Positions 7,461 to 17,200 of a stretch of DNA of 64,000 nt are shown here, piece by piece; position 1 is the stretch's first letter; every line of letters starts with the position of its first letter. Position numbers and translations under genes: made by a program. The stretch comes from Dyadobacter psychrophilus (GTDB lineage: Bacteria > Bacteroidota > Bacteroidia > Cytophagales > Spirosomataceae), in NCBI RefSeq assembly GCF_900167945.1, contig NZ_FUZA01000002.1, forward strand, positions 186,001 through 250,000. Direction: 5' to 3'. Below the pieces are notes generated by a model. It worked only from the letters and a program-made list of their open reading frames with translations. It did not search any database and was not told where the DNA came from.

Positions 7461-10190
7461 ATGGTACAATCCGTTTTCAAAAACCTGGTAAGGCCGCGCA
7501 AACTGGTTTTTTCCTTACTTGCTTTCACTGTTTCACTAACCGCAGTGTTTGCACAAGCCCCGAAAAAGCCTGAAAGCAACCGGTTTACCAAAGTTGTACT
7601 TGCCCAGCGGCTTGAAGAACCCATGCAATTTCAAATTTTGAAAGATGGCCGGGTGCTTTATGCTGAAAGGAAAGGAAAATTAAAGGTTTATGATCCAAAG
7701 TCAGGGGCCTCCGAGACAATAGGCGAATTTACGGTCAGTACAAAATATGTAAGTAAAAAAGGAGAAGTAACCGAGGGAGAGGATGGGTTGCAAGGTGTTA
7801 TCCTTGACCCTGATTATGACAAAAACCATTGGATCTATATTTACTATTCGCCGGTTGGCGATGATGCAAAAAATGTGCTGGTACGTTACGAGTGGCTGGG
7901 AAAGCAACTATTGGAGAGCTCGCGAAAAGTGATGCTGGAAGTGGCCGTTCAGCGTGAAGAATGTTGCCACGTAGGCGGAGGAATGCTGTTTGATAAAGAC
8001 AAAAATTTGTATCTGACCACCGGCGATAACACCTTTTCACGAGCTTCTGACGGCTTTACGCCCATTGATGAAAGGCCAGGGGAATCACCCCGGGACGCCC
8101 AGAAATCATCTTCGAATACCAATGATCTGAGAGGGAAGATTTTGCGGATACATCCCGAACCGGGTGACGCCCCTTATAGCATTCCGGCAGGCAATCTGTT
8201 CCCGGTAGGAACACCACAAACCAGACCTGAAATTTACACCATGGGGAACAGAAACCCGTGGCGACCAACAATTGATTCCAAAACCGGCTGGCTGTATTGG
8301 GGGGAAGTCGGCCCGGATGGCTCGGACGATGACATGGAAAAACGCGGGCCGCAATCATACGATGAATTTAATATGGCCAAAGGGCCGGGTTTTTATGGCT
8401 GGCCTTACTTTGTAGCCGACAACAAAGCATACGTGAATTATGACTTCGCAACCAAAACATCCGGAAATCATTTCGATGCTGCTTTGCCCGTCAACAATTC
8501 ACCGAATAACACCGGCCTGAAACAACTTCCCGCTGCGCAACCCGCATTGATCTGGTATCCGAAAGGGCTAAGCAGGGAATTTCCTTTGTTGGAAAGTGGC
8601 GGAAACAGTGCAGTGGGTGGGCCCATTTTCAGGAAGGATGATTTCAAAAATGCAGCGCGCTTATTTCCTGAATACTATGAAGGGAAATGGTTCATTACCG
8701 ACTGGGTACGGGGTTGGATCAATGCGGTAGAAATAGATGAGAATGGCCATTATAAATCAATGGAGCGATTTCTTCCGGATATGAAACTGAATGGTCCAAT
8801 CGATATGAAATTTGGGCCGGATGGAGATCTGTATGTACTTGAATATGGAAACGGGTATTTTAAAGATAACCCCGAAGCGGAATTGATCCGGATCGAATAT
8901 AACAGTGGAAACAGAAAACCGTCAGTGGAAGCATCGGCCAGTAAAACAGCAGGAGCACTTCCATTGCATGTTACGCTTTCTTCTTCGGGAACAAAAGATT
9001 ACGATGAAGATGAAACGTTGCAATATGAATGGGTGATTACTAAAAATAAAGCAGCCTATAAAACGCTGAAAGAGGCCAATCCAGTCATTACGCTTACATC
9101 AGCAGGCACTTACCAGGCAACCTTGACCGTCATGGACAAGCTCGGCGAAAAGAACAGTAAATCGGTGGAGATTATGGCTGGTAACGAACCTCCGGTGGTG
9201 AAATTCAAGGTTACGAAAGGCAATTCAACTTTCTTTTTTCCCGGAAAAAGTATTCAATACGCGGTTAGCGTAAGTGATAAGGAAGATGGTAGTCTTGCCA
9301 ACGGGAAAATTCTGCCGTCCCAGGTTTCGGTAAGCACCAATTATCTTTCGGAAGGATTTAATCTAACCAGGATTGCACAAAAACAATTAAGCACAGACGC
9401 TTCGGCACAATACGCAACTGCCATTTATCAGATCAACAACGGAGATTGCAAGGCTTGTCATGCGATTAACGAAAAGGTGTTGGGACCGTCTTTTACGGAT
9501 GTGTCGAGAAAGTATAAAGATGTTCCTTCTGCGGTGGTAAGTTTGTCTAAAAAAATCTTAAACGGTGGTTCAGGAGTCTGGGGTGATGCATATATGCCCG
9601 CGCATCCTGCGATGTCGGAAAGTGACGTTAAGGGGATTGTGAACTACATTTTAAGCTTATCTGATAAGCCAAAGTCCGCAAAAACATTACCCATAAAAGG
9701 AACCTACACAACCATTGTCCCGAAAGCCGGTTCAGCGGGCAGCTTTATTTTCCGTGCGGCCTATACGGATCGGGGAGCAAATTCGGCAGCTGCACAATCT
9801 TCGCAAGCAACTGTTATACTTCGAAATCCGCTTCTGCCAGTGTCTTATGCGGATCAGTCGGGTAAGATAAGCTTCAACGATGACAGTACGAGTGCGTTCA
9901 TTAACGAATCCGGCGCTTTTTTAACATTTGAAAAAATCGATCTGACCGATATCAAAAAAATAGAGATACTTGGCATACCCGAAGAAAATAGAAACGTGCT
10001 TCATTCCATGTTAATTGAAGCACGTGATAATGCCGTGAATGGAGCGCTTTTAGGAAGATTTTCTGGTAAATACAGTGATAAAATGGTTTTGAATATCACC
10101 AGTCAGGCTGCATCCGGTTCAAAAGACATTTATTTGGTTTTCAACGGAGATCCTATCACCATTAAAGCGATCCGGTTTACAACTAATTAA
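7461..10190 (+). CDS. Secreted quinoprotein sugar dehydrogenase fused to PKD and cytochrome c domains
   Basis: The 909-residue protein starts with a signal peptide (hydrophobic 'LVFSLLAFTVSLTAVFAQA'). Residues of about 40-480 form a glucose/sorbosone dehydrogenase-type PQQ propeller, with 'EECCHVGGGMLFD' carrying the likely base, 'LRGKILRIHP', 'GNRNPWRP' and 'MKFGPDGDLYVLEYG'. A PKD domain follows (about 490-590). A class I cytochrome c domain has CKACH (Cys663, Cys666, His667) and a methionine-containing segment 'YMPAHPAM'. The C-terminal 130 residues look like a carbohydrate-binding beta-sandwich. It would oxidise sugars in the periplasm and pass electrons to its own heme. It follows the aldolase gene by 44 bp and may share its transcript. 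Confidence 0.88.
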   Translation: MVQSVFKNLVRPRKLVFSLLAFTVSLTAVFAQAPKKPESNRFTKVVLAQRLEEPMQFQILKDGRVLYAERKGKLKVYDPKSGASETIGEFTVSTKYVSKKGEVTEGEDGLQGVILDPDYDKNHWIYIYYSPVGDDAKNVLVRYEWLGKQLLESSRKVMLEVAVQREECCHVGGGMLFDKDKNLYLTTGDNTFSRASDGFTPIDERPGESPRDAQKSSSNTNDLRGKILRIHPEPGDAPYSIPAGNLFPVGTPQTRPEIYTMGNRNPWRPTIDSKTGWLYWGEVGPDGSDDDMEKRGPQSYDEFNMAKGPGFYGWPYFVADNKAYVNYDFATKTSGNHFDAALPVNNSPNNTGLKQLPAAQPALIWYPKGLSREFPLLESGGNSAVGGPIFRKDDFKNAARLFPEYYEGKWFITDWVRGWINAVEIDENGHYKSMERFLPDMKLNGPIDMKFGPDGDLYVLEYGNGYFKDNPEAELIRIEYNSGNRKPSVEASASKTAGALPLHVTLSSSGTKDYDEDETLQYEWVITKNKAAYKTLKEANPVITLTSAGTYQATLTVMDKLGEKNSKSVEIMAGNEPPVVKFKVTKGNSTFFFPGKSIQYAVSVSDKEDGSLANGKILPSQVSVSTNYLSEGFNLTRIAQKQLSTDASAQYATAIYQINNGDCKACHAINEKVLGPSFTDVSRKYKDVPSAVVSLSKKILNGGSGVWGDAYMPAHPAMSESDVKGIVNYILSLSDKPKSAKTLPIKGTYTTIVPKAGSAGSFIFRAAYTDRGANSAAAQSSQATVILRNPLLPVSYADQSGKISFNDDSTSAFINESGAFLTFEKIDLTDIKKIEILGIPEENRNVLHSMLIEARDNAVNGALLGRFSGKYSDKMVLNITSQAASGSKDIYLVFNGDPITIKAIRFTTN

Positions 10191-10246
10191 TGCCTGTAAA
10201 GATCTTTCCTGGAACGCAAAGCGATCACCTGTCACCTCAAAAAAAG

Positions 10247-12886
10247 TTATTCGTTCTTTAAGCTCTTTACAGGGTTTAAAAGTGCTGCCTTCAATGCCTG
10301 AAAACTGACAGTGATCAGCGTAATAACCAGAGCGCCACATAATGCCACAGCGAAAATCCACCAGGAAAGTGCTGTTCGGTAAGTGTAATGTTGCAGCCAA
10401 TCGTGCATCAAGTAATAGGCAATAGGTGTTGCTATCAGGCAGGAGATTAGAACCAGAAATACAAAATCTTTTGCGAGCATTTGCCAAAGTTGTACTATGG
10501 AAGCGCCCAGCACTTTGCGAAGTCCAATTTCTTTCTGACGCTGTTCTGCAAAAAATGTTGCCAGACCGAAAAGACCCAGGCAGCTGATAAAAATTGCCAA
10601 AGACGCAAATGTGGTGGACAGCTTACCAATCCTTTCTTCTGCCTGGAACTTGAAGTCATATTCGTCACTGGCAAATTTGTATTCGAAAGGACTTCCGGGA
10701 TTGTATTTTTTAAAAACCGGTTCAAGCCTGGAAAGCGCCTCTCTTGCATTCAGATTGGGATCAAGCCTGATATGGATGAAGGAAGCCCAGTCTTCTTTCA
10801 GCATAAATACCGTAGGCTGGATGGGCATAAACGGTGATCCTGTGACCACATCATTGATTATCCCAATGATCTTGTACTGGTCACCATTCCATTGCACCGG
10901 CGTCCCAACGGCTTCTTTGAGACCCATAAACCTGGCGGCACTTTCATTAATTACCATAGCAAGGCGATCAGTAGTATAATTGCTCGAGAAATCACGCCCT
11001 TGCTTGACCTGCCAACCGACTGTCTTGCCATACTCATGCGTAATGCCCACAGTGCCAAGGTCGCCCAGCTGATCGGGGTCCTTTCCTGACCAGCTGAAAC
11101 TGGCGTCGCTGCTCCAAACTTCGGAAGTTGGACTCGAAGAGGTGGCCATGTTCAGGGCGGCACCCGTTTGAAGCAGATCCTGACGAAGTGCTTGTGGATG
11201 TGCTCGCAGATCCGACGTGTTCATGGCTACGGTCAACAATCCCGCGCGGTCGAAACCCACCGGCCTGTCTTTGGCATGCTGGATCTGCCGAAGGACAACC
11301 AATGTGCCTATGACCAGGGTAATTGACACTGTAAACTGGACAATTACCAAAGTTTGGCGGGGAATGGCATCATACCGGCCTGCATGCAAACGAAGAGAGG
11401 ACCCTGTGGCTTTAAGCACTTTCACCGGCCGAAATGCAGACAGATAAATAGCCGGATAACTGCCTGCGAGAAGGCCCGTCGCGAGTGTAAAACCCAAGCC
11501 CACAAGCCAGCTTTCTGCATGGGCCCAGGGAAAAGTGATCTGCTTGTCGGCGATTTGGTTGAACCACGGTAGGATCAACTGTAACAGCAGCAAGGCGAAC
11601 ATAAATGCGAGCACGGAAACCATAATCGATTCACTAAAAAACTGCGTAATCAACTGGCGTCGCAATGAGCCAACTGCCTTACGGATGCCAACTTCTTTGG
11701 CCCGTTTTTGTGACCGTGCCGTGGATAAATTCATGAAGTTGATGCATGCCAGAAGCAGCACAAATGCGCCAATAATGCCAAACAACCAAACGAACTGGAT
11801 CCGCCCGCGGACGGCCACTCCGTTTTCCCATTCGGAATAAAGGTGCCAGCGGCTCATGGGATGAAGGAATGCTCTGGGATTAAATCTTGCTTCTTCCTTG
11901 GCATGACGGGCCTTGATTTTTTCAATCTTGTTACTAACCAGATCAAAACTTGTATGCGGGGCAACCTGTACCAGCAACAGAAAAGAATTGTTCCCCCAGT
12001 TCGTTTCTGAGCGTTTTACCCAAGCTTCTGTCTGCAAAAAGAAGCTCCACGGAAGTAAAAATTTAACATCCCGGAACTCTGTGCCATAAGGAAGATCTTC
12101 ATAAACGCCCGTAACCTTGAAGTAATTCTTGTTATCAACTTTTATGGTTTTGTTGATCGGATCATCATCGCCGAATAGTGCCCTAGCGACTGATTCAGCA
12201 AGTAGGGCAGAAGTTGGGTTTTCAAGCCCTGTAACTGTGCCCTTAATGACCCGTAGCGACATCATTATTGGAAATTCAGGCTCCACGCAATTGCCCTTTC
12301 TGGAAATTTTCTTGTCGCCAAATGCCAAAATCCGGTCCTCCGTCCACGATGAAGACGCAATATGTGTGAATTCGCTTGCATGTTCGTTTTGCAAGGCAGC
12401 CCGCATGGGGAGGGGAGTGGCTACTGCAGTACTAGTTGTTCCGTTATAGGTCTGGTGTTGCATCACACGCGCAATGCGGTCGTAATTCCGATGATATTTA
12501 TTGTAGGAAAGCTCGTCCCACATCCAAAGACTAATGAGTATGGCCGTCGTCATGCCCACAGATAAGCCTGCAATGTTGATAGCCGAATAAGTGCGGTTTT
12601 TGGAAAGGTTGCGAAAGGCAATCTTCATGTAGTTTTGAAGCATATCAATAGGGTTTGGGTTAGGATACTCACTGGGTTTACCTCGCAATAGCGAAGGCCT
12701 CATTAGACTTAGCACATCCTTTAAATAGCGTAATCTGGCCCTTCGCAGGCCTATTGAACTGATACGCTGCCGGAACAATTCATCCAAATCGCCTTCCAGC
12801 TCGTTGGCCATATTTGCCGGGCAAAACAATTGCAACAGGAGCGTTGCCCATCGCGGTGGCTTCTCACGGTTAGGTTTGTAGCTCAT
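10247..12886 (-). CDS. ABC transporter permease, MacB/FtsX type with an N-terminal prefix domain
   Basis: The protein is 879 residues from the ATG at 12886. That start overlaps the padR stop (ATGA), so an in-frame ATG at 12916 lying inside padR is less likely. The N-terminal 75 residues, with 'ELEGDLDELFRQRISSIG', form the prefix domain found on large Bacteroidota permeases next to PadR genes. Then come a first membrane helix, a MacB-like periplasmic core (about 100-330), a first FtsX block containing 'INFMNLSTARSQKRAKEVGIRKAVGS', and a duplicated second half ending in the FtsX block 'FFAEQRQKEIGLRKVLGAS'. No ATPase gene is next to it, so the partner ATPase must be encoded elsewhere. The substrate is unknown. 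Confidence 0.9.
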   Translation of the reverse strand: MSYKPNREKPPRWATLLLQLFCPANMANELEGDLDELFRQRISSIGLRRARLRYLKDVLSLMRPSLLRGKPSEYPNPNPIDMLQNYMKIAFRNLSKNRTYSAINIAGLSVGMTTAILISLWMWDELSYNKYHRNYDRIARVMQHQTYNGTTSTAVATPLPMRAALQNEHASEFTHIASSSWTEDRILAFGDKKISRKGNCVEPEFPIMMSLRVIKGTVTGLENPTSALLAESVARALFGDDDPINKTIKVDNKNYFKVTGVYEDLPYGTEFRDVKFLLPWSFFLQTEAWVKRSETNWGNNSFLLLVQVAPHTSFDLVSNKIEKIKARHAKEEARFNPRAFLHPMSRWHLYSEWENGVAVRGRIQFVWLFGIIGAFVLLLACINFMNLSTARSQKRAKEVGIRKAVGSLRRQLITQFFSESIMVSVLAFMFALLLLQLILPWFNQIADKQITFPWAHAESWLVGLGFTLATGLLAGSYPAIYLSAFRPVKVLKATGSSLRLHAGRYDAIPRQTLVIVQFTVSITLVIGTLVVLRQIQHAKDRPVGFDRAGLLTVAMNTSDLRAHPQALRQDLLQTGAALNMATSSSPTSEVWSSDASFSWSGKDPDQLGDLGTVGITHEYGKTVGWQVKQGRDFSSNYTTDRLAMVINESAARFMGLKEAVGTPVQWNGDQYKIIGIINDVVTGSPFMPIQPTVFMLKEDWASFIHIRLDPNLNAREALSRLEPVFKKYNPGSPFEYKFASDEYDFKFQAEERIGKLSTTFASLAIFISCLGLFGLATFFAEQRQKEIGLRKVLGASIVQLWQMLAKDFVFLVLISCLIATPIAYYLMHDWLQHYTYRTALSWWIFAVALCGALVITLITVSFQALKAALLNPVKSLKNE

Positions 12887-13209
12887 GACCACGCTATTTT
12901 TGGAATGTTGTCCCACATTTGGTTACGGAGCTGTTTGATTTCTTCCAATGCACGAAGGCCTGCAATTGTGACAACATATAGCCTTTTGCTGCGCCCGCCC
13001 CGCTCGGCTGTTGCACCACCCATTTCCGATTTTACAAGTCCCTTTTCTTCGAGCCGGTGCAATGCTGTATGCACGGCGCCCAGGTTAACGGCGCGTCCAA
13101 GTTGCTGCTCAATCTCATTCACAACAGCTGCCCCATAAGCATCACCCGTCCGGATTGCAACGGCCAGTAAAACCACTTCTTCAAATTCTCCCAGGTAAGT
13201 CCCTTTCAT
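12883..13209 (-). CDS. PadR-family transcriptional regulator
   Basis: This small winged-helix protein (108 residues from the ATG at 13209) shows the PadR order: 'LGEFEEVVLLAVA', 'YGAAVVNEIEQQLGRAVNLGAVHTALHRLEEKGLV' (recognition helix) and the wing 'RSKRLYVVTIAG'. An upstream in-frame ATG at 13266 would add 19 poorly conserved residues and would place the dyad at 13220-13239 inside the coding region, so 13209 is preferred. The stop overlaps the permease ATG. Such PadR proteins usually repress themselves and the linked transporter in response to a small molecule or membrane stress; the effector is not known. Confidence 0.9.
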   Translation of the reverse strand: MKGTYLGEFEEVVLLAVAIRTGDAYGAAVVNEIEQQLGRAVNLGAVHTALHRLEEKGLVKSEMGGATAERGGRSKRLYVVTIAGLRALEEIKQLRNQMWDNIPKIAWS

Positions 13210-13219
13210 CGACAATACA

Positions 13220-13239
13220 TTAGATATGTAAATGTCTAA
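13220..13239 (-). promoter_or_regulatory. Candidate PadR operator upstream of padR
   Basis: On the minus strand TTAGACAT-TTAC-ATATCTAA forms a 20-bp dyad with one mismatch per arm, 10 bp upstream of the padR ATG. It directly follows a TATTTG sequence that resembles the end of a -7 element. PadR proteins bind such dyads near their own promoters, so autoregulation of padR and the permease is likely. This is inferred from symmetry and position. Confidence 0.55.
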
Positions 13240-13556
13240 CAAATACCTTACCATAACCGCAATCATTGCTTAAACAGGATCTAAGGGCTATTTTTACGGT
13301 TATGGGCGTCCGATAGCGCACACAGTGCCGTTCGGTTTTGAACAGCTACTATCACAACCGGATTGCCACTCATCGAATTTACCATCGCAGTTTAAAAATT
13401 GAAAATGGAATAATAATCGAGTACTGGCTCCAATCGATCCCAAACCCTCATGGTGGAACGCTGAATTTCATTTGTCGATTGTTCAACGCTTTCTGTCGAC
13501 GGTAAGAACAAAAACGCTGTTGCCCGAATTATGCTCAGAGATGTTCTATTAATCAA
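13240..13556. other. Intergenic stretch without a recognisable gene
   Basis: This 317-bp stretch lies between the divergent padR operator region and the STAS-like gene. I found no open frame with coding character, no tRNA and no strong hairpin in it. It probably holds the promoters of both neighbours; no clear TAnnTTTG match for the rightward gene was seen. Confidence 0.4.
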
Positions 13557-14039
13557 ATGAAAATGTCAGAAGTAAAAACGATAGGTAGCGAATGGTTCGC
13601 TGACGAGAAGCTTATCATTACACAGATTAGCGGCGATATAGAAAAAGAAGATGTCGCCCGCTGGGAACAAACATTACACGCTGCGCTGAATCAGATTCCC
13701 GATTCGGGAGCATTCAAAATTTTTATAAATCTGCACGGTTTTAAAGCAGTTGATCTGGATGCGCACAAACAGTTTCGAAGCATTATCCCGCTCACACTCG
13801 CCAATTATGGCTGGAAAGTCGGATACTTAGACATGTTTCCCGAAGAGGCTGAGAAATTGGTAATTTCTAAAAATAGAAATGTTCAATGCATTGCTGCTGT
13901 GCATTGTCATCAGGATATTACCAAAATCGAAAAATACGAATCATTGTACAGCAGCGATAATGAGCACTTTTTTACTGATGTGGAAGCCGCAGATGCATGG
14001 ATCCGGCGCTCGGTATATGCGCCGGAAAAGAATTCCTGA
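13557..14039 (+). CDS. STAS/SpoIIAA-like domain protein of unknown role
   Basis: The soluble protein has 160 residues with no signal peptide or membrane segment. The pattern 'EKLIITQISGDIEKEDVARWEQTL…FKIFINLHGFKAVD…DAHKQFRSIIPLTLANYGWKVGYLDMF' alternates strands and helices as in STAS/SpoIIAA-like folds. The phosphorylatable serine of anti-sigma antagonists is not evident. The two ATG codons at 13557 and 13563 are both usable. It stands alone between padR and the mannan PUL, with 247 bp before susC. A role in signalling is possible but unsupported by partners. Confidence 0.55.
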   Translation: MKMSEVKTIGSEWFADEKLIITQISGDIEKEDVARWEQTLHAALNQIPDSGAFKIFINLHGFKAVDLDAHKQFRSIIPLTLANYGWKVGYLDMFPEEAEKLVISKNRNVQCIAAVHCHQDITKIEKYESLYSSDNEHFFTDVEAADAWIRRSVYAPEKNS

Positions 14040-14208
14040 ATGCATATTGATACAACGCCAATGGCCGCAGGATCCGCGTTTACGACTGTCAGGATTTCGG
14101 ATGATATTCAACGATTTTTGCATAGATCGAACTACTGAATTGCTAACCAAGGCGACCTCTCTCAGCCAGTCGCTGTAACCAAATATAAATATTTCCATAA
14201 AAAATTTT

Positions 14209-14254
14209 TCAATTTGTGCTAAATCGATTTACTTCGTGTGCTAAATCGTTTTAC
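14209..14254 (+). promoter_or_regulatory. Tandem LacI-type operators upstream of susC
   Basis: An 18-bp direct repeat, TGTGCTAAATCGATTTAC (14215-14232) and TGTGCTAAATCGTTTTAC (14237-14254), differs at one base and is spaced 22 bp start to start, about two helical turns. The first copy contains the perfect palindrome TAAATCGATTTA centred on CG, the usual form of LacI-family operators. It follows a TCAATTTG sequence (14209-14216), one base from the -7 consensus. A LacI regulator is encoded in the same locus at 25472, so repression of the PUL from here is the natural reading. Confidence 0.6.
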
Positions 14255-14286
14255 TATTTCTAAACCCGCTTTAATTTTTCCATTCT

Positions 14287-17200
14287 ATGAGAAGCTTTTT
14301 ACTCTTTTGCCTGTTTTTTGCCCTGTTTTGGGCAAAAGCGGCAGCGCAGCAGCAGGTGACCGGAAAAGTCACAGATCCCCGGGGCGAGCCTTTGCCCGGT
14401 GTCAACATTATTATTAAAAATACTTCAACCGGAACCGTAACCGATGTAAACGGTGGGTTCACGCTGAATGTATCAGGCGACAATGCGGTTTTGCTGTTTT
14501 CCTTTATTGGTTATTCGCCAGCCGAGGTGCCTGTCAACGGGCAATCGAAGATCGACGTGACGATGAAGGAAGATCTTCAAAATCTGGATGAACTGGTGGT
14601 CGTAGGTTATGGAACAGTTAAGAAATCGGATCTGACGGGTTCGGTTACATCCATTTCGTCGACCGAGCTGAAAGCAGTCCCGGTTGCCACTTTTGATCAG
14701 GCTTTACAAGGGCGTGCGGCAGGTGTACAGGTTGTGCAATCCAATGGTGTTCCAGGCGGCGGGACTAACATCCGTATCCGCGGGACCACTTCCGTGAGTG
14801 CAAGCAGCGAGCCGCTGTATGTGATCGATGGGATGCTGATCAATAACAATACAAGTGAAATGTCGGCCGGTGGGCGTGGGCCATCCCTTAATCCATTGTC
14901 TACGATCAATCCGAGTGATATTGAATCCATCGAAGTCTTAAAGGATGCTTCTGCAACAGCCATCTACGGTTCGCGGGCCGCAAACGGTGTGATTTTGATC
15001 ACAACGCGAAAGGGCAAAGCGGGTAAGGCTTCTATCAACATCGAGACTTATTACGGCAGCCAGCAGGTGACTAAAACGCTGGATATGCTTAATGCAACTC
15101 AATTTGCAGAACTGGTTAATGAGGCCAGCGTCAATGCGAAACTGGCCCCTGTTTATGCGGATCCGGCCAGTTTTGGAGCGGGTACCAACTGGCAGGAAGA
15201 GCTTTTTCGTAAAGCTTCCATTTCCAATTATCAGGTATCCATCGCCGGCGGCAGCGAAAAAACACGCTACGCCTTAGGGGGCGGTTATTTTAAGCAGAAT
15301 GGTATTGTGACCGGCTCCGATTTTGGCCGCTACTCGTTCAAGCTGAACCTGGACTCCGATGTAAGTAAAAGGCTGAAAGTTGGCACGAACGTATCCTATA
15401 ACCGCATGTCTACCAATGGCGTGCTGACCGGACCGGGCAATGTGGTGCAAGGGGTGGTTACCAATGCATTAATGTTCAACCCAATACTTCCGGTTTACGA
15501 TCCGTCGAGGCCTGGTGGCTACACCTTCCAGCACGACAGGCGTGACGCCATTGCCAACCCGATTGCGGAGGCAAAGGAATATGAAGCGATCACTACCACT
15601 TCCCGCGTTTTAGGTTCTGTTTTTGCTGAGTATAAGATTGTGGAAGGGCTTTCATTCAGGTCAAGTTTTGGGATAGATGCATTGAACACCAAATCCAACA
15701 CATTCGGGCCCAACTTTTTGAAAAGGACAGAAAACAGCAAAGGAGAAGCCTCGGTAACCACTTTACAGGCATTGACCTGGCTGAACACCAATACATTCAA
15801 CTACACCAAACAGATCAATAAGGATAACAGCTTCAATGTGTTGCTGGGTTTGGAAACGCAGAAATTCCGTAATGAATCCGTTAATGCTTATGCATTCGGC
15901 TTCCCCGATGCGCGCACAGGATGGCACGATATAGGATCAGCAGAAAACCCGCAAACCACCTCAAACGGCGAGCTGCAATGGAGCATGCTGTCGTATTTTG
16001 GGAGGATCAATTATACATTGAAAAATAAATATCTTTTTACATTAACCGGCAGGAGTGATGGTTCTTCCAAGTTTTCCGAAGGGCGCAAGTTTGGTTTCTT
16101 TCCTTCGGCAGCATTTGCCTGGAAGGTGACGGAAGAGGATTTTATGAAGTCGGTGAGTGCAATTCAGGACCTGAAATTCCGTGTGAGCTACGGCCGCACG
16201 GGTAACCAGTCGATCCAGCCGTATCGCTCGCTTGCGCTGATCGGCGCATTAGGACAAGGTGTTTTCTCGACCACCGGCCAGGAAGTGATTCGCGGCCGCG
16301 AACCGGTCTCATATCCAAACAGGGAATTGAAATGGGAAACCACCGACCAGCTGAATGCAGCCATCGACCTTTCGATCCTGAAAGGCAGGCTTGACTTCAC
16401 CATTGAAGCTTACAATAAAAACACCATTGACCTGCTCCTTGATACACCTATTCCTTATACCAGCGGTTTTGACAATACATTACTTAATATTGGGAATGTC
16501 AGAAACCGTGGTATCGATGTAGCGATTAGTTCGGTAAACCTTGATGGGAAAGTGCAATGGAATACTTCGCTCAATGTGTCGGTGAACCGTAATAAGATTA
16601 CGAACCTGGCACGCAAGGAAGACGTGAACCTGGGTGTAGGCGGCAACATTCTCCGGGAAGGCGAGCCCATCGGGACATTTTATGGCTACGTGTTCGACGG
16701 AATTTATCAAACCGACGAAGAAGCCAAAAACAGTCCGGCTATCGCTGGGCAGACACCCGCGGCGGGCGACCGTAAATACAAGGATATCAACGGCCCGGCC
16801 GGAACACCAGATGGTATTATCAACGATTTTGATCGCACCATTATCGGATCAGCACAGCCCGATTTCACCTGGGGTTTGAACAACAATGTCACTTTCAAAG
16901 GCATTACCCTGTCGCTTTTCTTCCAGGGTTCACAAGGAAACCAAATGGTGAACCAGAACCGTGGAGACCTGGCGAATGTAAACGGCAAGCAAAACGTGCT
17001 GGCAGAAGCGGGTCTTGGCCGGTGGACGCCCGAAAACCGCAGTAACAAATACGCCCGCGCTCTGGCTACGGCCAACGACAATGTGTTTTCGTCGCGCTTT
17101 GTTGAGGATGCATCTTATGTGCGCCTGAAAAATATCACGCTGGGTTATAACCTGCCGGGAGCCGTGCTCAAAAAGATCGGACTTGCCAACGCGCGTCTTT

